From: Nodularia sphaerocarpa UHCC 0038
GTDB lineage: Bacteria > Cyanobacteriota > Cyanobacteriia > Cyanobacteriales > Nostocaceae
Direction of reading: 5' to 3'
DNA length: 64,000 nt
NCBI RefSeq assembly: GCF_022376295.1
Contig: NZ_CP060140.1
Coordinates: forward strand, 1,554,356-1,618,355
Position numbers and translations under genes: made by a program. A model generated the notes under the pieces. That model was not told the DNA's origin, did not search any database, and worked only from the letters and a program-made list of their open reading frames with translations. Shown here one piece after another: positions 54,329 through 61,550 of the stretch (within the stretch, counting starts at the first letter, position 1; each line of letters opens with the position of its first letter).

Positions 54329-54432
54329 TACCCCCCTTAATCCCCCCTTGCACTACGCCGAAGGCGCATCCTTGAAGAGGTTTAGGGGGTAAAATCCGGT
54401 TCTCCCCCTTGCAAGGGGGAGTTAGAGGGGGT
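54329..54432. repeat. C-rich/G-rich palindromic dispersed repeat
   Basis: The left arm (taccccccttaatcc) pairs with gaggtttagggggta. A second hairpin (ctcccccttgc and gcaagggggag) follows. A gcgccttcggcgt-like small repeat is inserted in the loop (ctacgccgaaggcgcat). Another repeat (gtgtgtacaccgtagc) begins at 54440. Confidence 0.6.
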
Positions 54433-54942
54433 CAGAAGACTTGTGTGTACACCGTAGCCTTCTCCCAAAGGGAGACGCTATGGGAAGGTAAGGAAAGGGA
54501 AATCTTGCTCCAACTTTTCACTCAGCAGTCAGCGCTTTTCATCTTTGAAATAAGAATGGGGTGGTTATTTTTCGCACTTGGCTGGAATTGCCAAAATCAG
54601 ATTTTCTCAAAAAATAGCGGGATTGAAGTTAAAAATTGTACAAACTATGATCATATTTGTGATCCCCAAAAGTGCTAAATAGTCAGCAATTGCTAAGGTT
54701 TATTACTGAGTAAATTATTTGATGAATATATTTTTTTACGGCATTCAATTACTGAGGAAGTTGATGAGACTTTAGGAGGAAGACAGCAAATACTCCGCTA
54801 CTGTAGATTTAACTAACTTAAATTTAAATATATTACTTCTCGCCTGAGTAGGTGCGGAAATAATTAATTAACGACAGACGTACACAGATAATTTTGGATT
54901 TAAACCATGAGGAAAGGGTATACTGATAAACTTCACACTTAC
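54433..54942. other. Gap after the cax repeats, no gene supported
   Basis: Contains the gtgtgtacaccgtagc repeat at 54440-54459 with a gggaga hairpin behind it, and then AT-rich sequence. An open frame through the repeats at 54409-54678 is not credible as a gene. Confidence 0.45.
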
Positions 54943-55093
54943 TATAGGAATCCGGTTTGATTTGTGAAAAGATACGTAGGGTGCGTTAGCGATAGCGTAA
55001 CGCACCAAACCCTTAACAAAGGTGCGTTACGAACTTCGTTCTAACACACCCTACGATACCTAATTTTGTTCAAAAATCAAATAGGATTCCTAT
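54943..55093. repeat. 151-base MITE-like element with nested inverted repeats
   Basis: The ends are perfect 11-base inverted repeats (tataggaatcc at 54943-54953, ggattcctata at 55083-55093), continued by tttgattt and aaatcaaa. Inside, cgtagggtgcgtta (54975) and taacacaccctacg (to 55055) form a second palindrome that matches the family at 16501-16581. No reading frame is present. Confidence 0.75.
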
Positions 55094-55283
55094 AGATAAA
55101 TTGATCAGGGTCAAAAAAATTGTAGTGATAATGTAGCTTTGATAAGAACTCTAATATGAGATTATTTATAAATAACACCGACAAACAAAAATAGTACATG
55201 ATTTGGAAAAATTTCTCCGTAGAGACCATTCCGGACTCACAACACATTTGTTTGTCAAATTAGAAATTAGGTTATTAAAATGA

Positions 55284-55853
55284 ATGACGATGAGCGAAAT
55301 TGGCCTGCTGATTACGGGTATATTAACTGCAAGACAACTATCTTTCTCCCCTAAATTACCGAAGCAGCAACCATTTCAGATGGAAAATAGCTCGCAGAAG
55401 TTAACACAGAGTAATTTAATTCCATTAGTTCCCAATTCTCAAATCACACCACCGGAATTTATCCCCACCAATGAAATTTCTCTGACAATTTCATCCTCAT
55501 CTCAGCCAGCTACAGCAAAACTGCTGGAAAAAATCAGCAAACGGCATTTTTCACCAGGTTCGTTAATTTTAGCTCAGAACAGCCGTACCCTAGCCTCAGA
55601 GAGTAATAGTGTCAAGGTAGCAGCGCGATCGCCAAGGTTTACCGGACAACCTCTACCAACTCTGCGTTTTGGTAATTCAGGTACTTCTGTGAGAATTTTA
55701 CAAAAGCTGTTAGTTTCTAACGGCTATACAGTTCGAGTTGATGGGTCTTTTGGTCCCTTGACTGAAACTGCTGTCAAAGCCTTTCAAAATCAGCGTCGTG
55801 TGGGGGTAGATGGAATTGTGGGACCAGTAACTTGGCAAAATTTAAGCATATAG
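55284..55853 (+). CDS. Peptidoglycan-binding domain protein
   Basis: The 189-residue protein has a short hydrophobic N-terminus (IGLLITGILTARQL) that may be a weak signal, then a Ser/Pro/Gln-rich linker to about residue 125. The C-terminal 60 residues are a PG_binding_1 repeat (LRFGNSGTSVRILQKLLVSNG, then VDGSFGPLTETAVKAFQ and VDGIVGPVTWQNL). The domain binds the cell wall, and no catalytic domain is attached, so it is probably an anchor or adaptor. Start ATG at 55284; a second ATG is two codons on. Confidence 0.85.
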   Translation: MTMSEIGLLITGILTARQLSFSPKLPKQQPFQMENSSQKLTQSNLIPLVPNSQITPPEFIPTNEISLTISSSSQPATAKLLEKISKRHFSPGSLILAQNSRTLASESNSVKVAARSPRFTGQPLPTLRFGNSGTSVRILQKLLVSNGYTVRVDGSFGPLTETAVKAFQNQRRVGVDGIVGPVTWQNLSI

Positions 55854-55900
55854 TCAGTTGTCAGTAGTGGATAGGTTCAACTAACAACTGACTAATTATT

Positions 55901-58321
55901 CTAACGATGCTGATGCTGCTCTAATAATGCTTGGGCTTTGGGTTTGTAAATTAAGTAAAACAAAGCTTCCAGATAGCGCAACAAATCTTCACGGTTTTCT
56001 TTGGAAGTAAAGTTCCAAAATCCATAAATCCGTGCTAATGATAACAGCTTGGTGGTATGAATTTTCCAAGTATATGTAGTCAATACCCGCTTAATTCCTT
56101 CCTGAGAAACTGCATCCCAATAATGAGTACTTTGATCACACTTGCTGACAAATTCTAAGATTTTGGTGGCTGTTTCTTCTAAATTTGTGGGGTTAATGTA
56201 AAAGCCATTTACCTGATCTTGAATAATTTCTAGTGGTCCACCAAATTGGGTAGCAAAGGTTGGTATTCCGGAAACCATAGATTCCAAGATTGTTAAACCA
56301 AAGGCTTCAAATAAAGCTGGTTGGACAAATATACCTTTGCGGTCAGCAATTACTCGGTAAATTTCACCGGAATCAGATTTGGTTAAACGTACACCTAACC
56401 AACGAATCTTACCGTAAAGATTGTACTGTTCAATGATGTGATAGAGTTTGATAATTTCATCGCGCTCTTCGTTGTCGCCTGATTCTTCTACACGCAATTT
56501 ACCCGCTATTAAGATTAAGTTGCAATGTTTCTGTAATTCTGGACTTTTACCATAGCATTCTGCTAAACCTGTGAGGTTTTTAATTCTGTCAAGACGCGCT
56601 ACGGAGAAGAGAGGGCGCTTTGTCGGATCATCGAGTTTACCAAAAATTTGGTTGGGGTCTTCTAAGTTAAACAGTATATCAGCCAGGCGATCGCTATCAG
56701 CTTCTACTCGGTCTTCTTTACGTGTGTAAGGAAAGTAGTAACTCTCATTGACTCCAGGAGGTACAACGTTAAACTTAGGACTAAATAATTCAATCCCATT
56801 AACTACATGGTATAACTCTGGCATTGTGAAACATTTGTACGACTCGTACTGTCCCACACTATCCGGTGTCCCAACAATTTCTTGATAGGTACTGCTAACT
56901 ACGAAATTTGCAGCATTCATCGCAATTAAATCAGCAGTGAATTGCAAGGAAAAATGATATTTATCCTCTAATTCTTCCCAGTAAAGGTTACTAAACAGAT
57001 ATTTGGATTTTTCTAAAGCGTGGGCGATGTTACACTGAGTCACCTTCATCCGCCGTGCTAAGAGAAACGCGACCAAGTTACCATCAGAGTAGTTACCCAC
57101 AATTAAGTCTGGTCTACCTTGAAATTCTGCTAAAAGTTCTTTTTCAGAATCAATCGCAAAAGTTTCTAAATAAGGCCAAAATTCAAATCGGGAAATCCAA
57201 TTTTGCGTCATATTGGGATTAAATTCCCGCAGAGGTACGCGCAAAATCCAAGCGTTTTCTGTACCGTGAACTTTTTCTAGCCGTTGATTACACAGTGTCC
57301 CGTCACTATTAGGAATCAAACGAGTGAGAATAATTACTTTTGGCTCGACGTTGAGTCCATCTAAACCTGCTAATTGAGCATCTTCTTGGAGTTGTTTTTC
57401 CAGATTCTTGGCTTGATCGAGGACATAAACTACTTGTCCACCTGTATCAGGACGACCCAAAACCCCTTCTTGACCAAACCAACCGTGCGCCGATACGAGG
57501 ACGATTCTAAAAATCATCGGGATGCGAGAAATAAAGGCTTCGATGGTTTGGGGGTCAGGAGAATCAATCAATTCATCTAAAATATCAAGGGTTTCACGTA
57601 CCCGCATGGCTGTGTTACCCCAACCCGGTTCAAAACCGATCATTTGCAATTCAAAGCGAAATTCTTCGTAGGGTTGATCTTTGGGGCGATCGCTCACAAA
57701 GGTGATGGCTTTTTTAATTTGGGTGGAAAGTTGCTGCTGAGTTTTGATGCGATCGTTGATTAGCAGTTGTACACCATTGTATTGGTGGAGACGCAAGAAA
57801 TTTAATAAGCTGTCCAGCAATTGTTTTGAGTCTTGAAATATTTTGCTGGATAGATAGCGGTTGAGGAATTGTACCCCTTTACCAATGTTTTTCGGGTCGC
57901 GGATGATGGGGGTGTAGTCATAAAAGGGACCGAAATCCAGTTCTAGCAAATCACCTTCTTGGGGATGATATTTATTCACGAAGCGATCGCGTAGATCCAG
58001 CAATTCCTGTACTGACATTGGCTCAACGTTCAAATCTTCTGTCAGCCAATATACTTCTTGACTAGCAATTTTAGGACGAATGATAAAACAAAGATTGGAA
58101 TCCTCTTGAATAATTTCCTGAGTATAGTAAATGAGTTTGCCTAAGCGGGAAGAAGCGGCAAAAGTTTCTGACTTCTCGGACTTGGAACAATAATCAATAA
58201 ATACATTCAGGATATCGTTACGCAGCAAGTAATTCTTTTCTTCTTGGCGTAACTGACTCACGAAGGAACGCAAATCGCTTTTTTCTTCGCTATCCAGGAT
58301 TGCTTGGATTAATTCAGACAT
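55901..58321 (-). CDS. susA: Sucrose synthase
   Basis: This enzyme reversibly converts sucrose and UDP or ADP to fructose and a nucleotide sugar; in heterocystous cyanobacteria it works mainly in the cleavage direction and links sucrose to glycogen and nitrogen fixation. The start at 58321 gives 806 residues, the usual length, with AGGGG upstream; the frame opens further at 58447, but those 42 residues do not look like the family. The N-terminal regulatory domain (about 1-270) is followed by a GT-B fold with HGWFGQEGVLGRPDTGGQVVYVLDQ (about 279-303) and the donor motif FEAFGLTILESMVSGIP (about 680-696). The symbol susA rather than susB is chosen on length and is not certain. Confidence 0.92.
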   Translation of the reverse strand: MSELIQAILDSEEKSDLRSFVSQLRQEEKNYLLRNDILNVFIDYCSKSEKSETFAASSRLGKLIYYTQEIIQEDSNLCFIIRPKIASQEVYWLTEDLNVEPMSVQELLDLRDRFVNKYHPQEGDLLELDFGPFYDYTPIIRDPKNIGKGVQFLNRYLSSKIFQDSKQLLDSLLNFLRLHQYNGVQLLINDRIKTQQQLSTQIKKAITFVSDRPKDQPYEEFRFELQMIGFEPGWGNTAMRVRETLDILDELIDSPDPQTIEAFISRIPMIFRIVLVSAHGWFGQEGVLGRPDTGGQVVYVLDQAKNLEKQLQEDAQLAGLDGLNVEPKVIILTRLIPNSDGTLCNQRLEKVHGTENAWILRVPLREFNPNMTQNWISRFEFWPYLETFAIDSEKELLAEFQGRPDLIVGNYSDGNLVAFLLARRMKVTQCNIAHALEKSKYLFSNLYWEELEDKYHFSLQFTADLIAMNAANFVVSSTYQEIVGTPDSVGQYESYKCFTMPELYHVVNGIELFSPKFNVVPPGVNESYYFPYTRKEDRVEADSDRLADILFNLEDPNQIFGKLDDPTKRPLFSVARLDRIKNLTGLAECYGKSPELQKHCNLILIAGKLRVEESGDNEERDEIIKLYHIIEQYNLYGKIRWLGVRLTKSDSGEIYRVIADRKGIFVQPALFEAFGLTILESMVSGIPTFATQFGGPLEIIQDQVNGFYINPTNLEETATKILEFVSKCDQSTHYWDAVSQEGIKRVLTTYTWKIHTTKLLSLARIYGFWNFTSKENREDLLRYLEALFYLIYKPKAQALLEQHQHR

Positions 58322-58823
58322 AGTAACCCCTAACGTTAATTTTTTATTTTTGACTTCCAGGACAGAGCTAACACCTCCTTCGGCCTGATCACATATCAAC
58401 ACCAACAAACACAGACGAATTTTCTCTTTGTGTTTCTGCTCACTCATGAGCAGGCATCTTCATTCGTGTTTCTCTTTAGTCAGAATATCTGCTACTCAGT
58501 ATTTTTGCACTCTAACTTAGGACGGACAATTTCTCATCCCGTCTATGTTATGTCATGATTCTCAGACAAACTGGGGAAAATATATAAATTCTCGAAAAAA
58601 AAGTTCTTCGTGATTCAGGAATGCGGATTTAATAAAATTCAGGAATCTCACCTCAGATTCTCTGATTACCAAAAAGAGGGGAGACTTTCACGCAAACATT
58701 TGGATGTTACATCAGTTTTCAGGTAAATAGCTATAAGCTGACTAACTTACCTGTATCACCATTTCGATGCACAAATAAATCTTAGCTAAATACAGAATGT
58801 ATATCACTATTAAGTTAAAATAG

Positions 58824-58897
58824 GGCGAACGATGGGAATTGAACCCACGAATGGTGGTACCACAAACCACTGCCTTAACCACTTGGCTACGCTCGCC
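58824..58897 (-). tRNA. tRNA-His (anticodon GUG)
   Basis: The minus-strand gene has acceptor gcgagcg/cgttcgc plus the extra 5' G (G-1) opposite discriminator C73, diagnostic for tRNA-His. The anticodon stem gtggt/accac encloses ttgtggt (anticodon GTG). The T arm is gtggg-ttcaatt-cccat. CCA is not encoded. Confidence 0.96.
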
Positions 58898-59021
58898 ATT
58901 CGATATTCTTGATTATAGCACCTTGATCAAAAAATAATCAAGTTTTTTTTTGAAAGGAACGGATTTGGTTGATTTAGAGTCTTTGGACTGCAATAACTAT
59001 AGAGAATGAAAGCTAGAACCA

Positions 59022-59402
59022 ATGAAAGCACTGACAATTATAGCCTGTACGGGAGCAGTAGGACTAGCAGCCTTGGGGGTGGCAATGGCGACAACAAATC
59101 CTTCTGTGGGTGAATACGAAGATTATGCAGCGCAAAGGCTCACAGACTATTTAAAGCAGGACGTTTGCCAAAAAACCACCAATTTTCTCGAAAATTTAAT
59201 CAAGTCTCAATGCCAAAATTTGGTAGATCAAGCCACGCCCCAAATGCGGGAAATCCTGGGAAGAAGTACACAACAGCAAAATTTCGTGATTTTTAGTGTT
59301 TACAAGACAGATTTAAAGCTGAGTTCCTTCATACCTATTTATAAATTTGAAACCGTGGGAGCATTTAATAACTTTTATACTTATACCGCCGAGCAGCAAT
59401 AA
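59022..59402 (+). CDS. DUF4359 family protein
   Basis: The 126-residue protein has an N-terminal hydrophobic segment (IIACTGAVGLAALGVAMATT, about 5-24) acting as a signal or anchor. Then comes the family's YEDYAAQRLTDYLKQDVCQ stretch, with two or three Cys (C48, C64 region) that may be bridged, and a C-terminal beta-rich part (VIFSVYKTDLKLSSFIPIYKFETVGAF). The function is unknown; members are found across cyanobacteria. Exposed to the periplasm or lumen. Confidence 0.75.
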   Translation: MKALTIIACTGAVGLAALGVAMATTNPSVGEYEDYAAQRLTDYLKQDVCQKTTNFLENLIKSQCQNLVDQATPQMREILGRSTQQQNFVIFSVYKTDLKLSSFIPIYKFETVGAFNNFYTYTAEQQ

Positions 59403-59652
59403 GCCAAAAATGGGGCTGGTGGTACTCAACTGTGGCAAAATATCCAGATTGTAGTGTCTAAGCTCCCAGTTTTTGACACTCCCCATTCATAAAATGCAGG
59501 AAATTCTTGCTTGTGAAGGAGTGAATCCCTCCTAAATCTGTGTTCATCTGTGTAGCCTACGGCAAGCCGCTAACGCGTCTACATCTGTGGTTAATAATTC
59601 TTTGATATTTTACACTCACTAGCAAACCTCTGTATATTTTTGTATTTAAATT

Positions 59653-60363
59653 ATGATAAAAACAGCCTATTTACTTGTATCCCACGGTAGTCGTGACCCC
59701 CGCCCAGAAGTTTCTATGCAGCAATTAGCCGGGTTAGTATCTGATAAATTGGGTAATACCAAACATCTGGTAGGTATAGCTGCTTTGGAATTACAACCTG
59801 AACCTTTACATCAGCAGATTCAAGAATTTGCGACTTTAGTTGACGGGGTTGATTGCTTGCAGGTTGTACCGCTATTTTTGCTACCGGGTGTCCATGTAAT
59901 GACGGATATTCCTGATCAAATTGCTTTGGCAAAACAGGCTCTTGGTCAAGATATGATCATTAACCTGCACCCCCATCTCGGTAGTCACCCCGGTTTAATT
60001 AAATTACTATCTGAGCAAATGGCGACGATGAAAGCCGAAACCACAATTTTGTTAGCTCACGGTAGCCGTCGTCCTGGTTCCCTAGAGCCAATTGAAACCA
60101 TAGCTGCTAAGTTGGGAGCAGTAACTGCTTATTGGGCTGTGGCTCCTAGTTTAGAATCACGGATACAAGATTTGGTAGCTGCTGGAAACAGGGAAATTGC
60201 AATTTTGCCATACTTTTTATTTACAGGTGGCATTACTGATGCGATCGCTCAGTCCATAGAAAAGTTAAAATTACAATTTCCTGCTGTGACTTTCCAACTG
60301 GCTGCGCCTTTGGGAGCAAGTGCAGAATTAGCTGAGATAATTGGGGATTTAATAGATACATGA
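59653..60363 (+). CDS. sirB: Sirohydrochlorin chelatase (CbiX/SirB type)
   Basis: The 236-residue protein contains two tandem chelatase halves, each starting with a strand and a His motif: LLVSHGSRDPRPE (H11) and ILLAHGSRRPGSLEP (about 132-146). SirB inserts iron into sirohydrochlorin to make siroheme, the cofactor of NirA and sulfite reductase; the cobalt-specific CbiX type is the alternative. Its overlap of four bases with cobA, which makes the precursor, favours siroheme synthesis. A ferredoxin-type iron cluster tail is absent. Confidence 0.88.
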   Translation: MIKTAYLLVSHGSRDPRPEVSMQQLAGLVSDKLGNTKHLVGIAALELQPEPLHQQIQEFATLVDGVDCLQVVPLFLLPGVHVMTDIPDQIALAKQALGQDMIINLHPHLGSHPGLIKLLSEQMATMKAETTILLAHGSRRPGSLEPIETIAAKLGAVTAYWAVAPSLESRIQDLVAAGNREIAILPYFLFTGGITDAIAQSIEKLKLQFPAVTFQLAAPLGASAELAEIIGDLIDT

Positions 60364-61139
60364 GCCGCACAGAGAAAGAAGCGCAAAGCTGTTGGGGTAA
60401 GGTTTATTTGCTAGGTGCGGGGCCAGGAGATCCAGGACTGATGACCCTCAAAGGCAAGGGTTTATTAGAATGTGCAGATGTAGTCATCTATGATGCCTTG
60501 GTAAGTCAAGCAATTCTGGACATGATTAATCCCCAAGCTGAAAAAATCAACGCTGGTAAGCGCATGGGGAGACATTCTTTATTACAAGAAGAAACCACCC
60601 ATTTGTTAATTGAAAAGGCGCAGGAACACGCAATAGTGGTGCGTCTCAAGGGCGGCGACCCGTTTATTTTTGGTCGCGGTGGTGAGGAAATGGCAGATTT
60701 AGTCCAAGCCGGGGTATCTGTGGAAGTTGTGCCGGGAATTACATCAGGAATTGCGGCTTCTGCTTATGCGGGCATACCTTTGACTCATCGGCTTTATAGT
60801 TCTTCGGTTACTTTCGTGACAGGACATGAATCAGCAGGTAAGTATAAACCGAAAGTGAATTGGCAGGCGATCGCCCACGGTTCAGAAACCATTGTCATTT
60901 ACATGGGCATTCACAATTTACCTTATATTGTCGAGCAATTCAGCCAAGCTGGGTTAGATTCAGCGACACCTATAGCCTTAGTCCGTTGGGGTACAAGACC
61001 CGAACAAGAAGAATTAATTGGGACTTTAGCAACCATTATTGAGCAAGTTGCAGAAACTGGATTTAGCGCCCCGGCGATCGCAGTCATTGGCTCAGTAGTA
61101 AATATGCACAGTATTTTACCTAAGTGTCGTCCTGTGTAA
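60360..61139 (+). CDS. cobA: Uroporphyrinogen-III C-methyltransferase
   Basis: This enzyme methylates uroporphyrinogen III twice to precorrin-2, the branch point to siroheme and cobalamin. The 259-residue protein has the family motifs VYLLGAGPGDPGLMTLKG (about 15-32), VVRLKGGDPFIFGRGGEE (about 95-112) and VEVVPGITSGIAASAYAGIPLTHR (about 120-143). It is the stand-alone methyltransferase without the CysG dehydrogenase/chelatase part. The ATG overlaps sirB, so both are one operon; a terminator follows. Confidence 0.95.
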   Translation: MSRTEKEAQSCWGKVYLLGAGPGDPGLMTLKGKGLLECADVVIYDALVSQAILDMINPQAEKINAGKRMGRHSLLQEETTHLLIEKAQEHAIVVRLKGGDPFIFGRGGEEMADLVQAGVSVEVVPGITSGIAASAYAGIPLTHRLYSSSVTFVTGHESAGKYKPKVNWQAIAHGSETIVIYMGIHNLPYIVEQFSQAGLDSATPIALVRWGTRPEQEELIGTLATIIEQVAETGFSAPAIAVIGSVVNMHSILPKCRPV

Positions 61140-61162
61140 TTTTTGGGAATGTATTTACTGAT

Positions 61163-61189
61163 ATTCCCCCGATTTCTCTGGGAATTTTC
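61163..61189 (+). terminator. Terminator of the sirB-cobA operon
   Basis: The arms attccc (61163) and gggaat (61180) with a short loop are followed directly by TTTT, 24 bases after the cobA stop. Confidence 0.55.
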
Positions 61190-61550
61190 AGTAAAAACAC
61201 AGTATTCAAACAAAGTTAACTAATTTACCATAATTACATTCTTACTTGAACTTTGGAGACCGAGGAAAATTTTCCAGCCGCAGTTCATACCACCAGGACA
61301 GAGCCTTTCTGGTGGCAGGCATGAACCTGTTAATTAAAACTGCTGAGTGAGTAACCCAGTGTAAAACTCCCTGCGTAAATTTTCCGTGTGAGTGGTTTCA
61401 TCTATACCTAAATACAGTATAGCGAGAAAGTCATCTGACCCAACCAGATGAACAAAAAGCTATGCCCAAATTTTAGCGTGAATCCACCACATAGAAAGTG
61501 CTATTTTTTGCTCAATAATTAAGAATTTCTGATCTCTGGAGGGCTGAGAA
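61190..61550. other. 361-base gap with a hairpin upstream of the fusion gene
   Basis: At about 61290-61326 the arms gttcatac-caccag and ctggtgg-catgaac form a long imperfect hairpin. Nothing else is recognised. A GGAGG ribosome binding site (about 61538-61542) precedes the fusion gene. Confidence 0.5.

Noticed and set aside
54409..54678. Plus-strand frame of 89 codons
   Set aside because: Most of it is repeat sequence shared with other gaps.
55901..58447. Longer start of sucrose synthase (848 residues)
   Set aside because: The extra 42 residues do not resemble the family, and the ATG at 58321 has a good ribosome binding site and gives the usual length.
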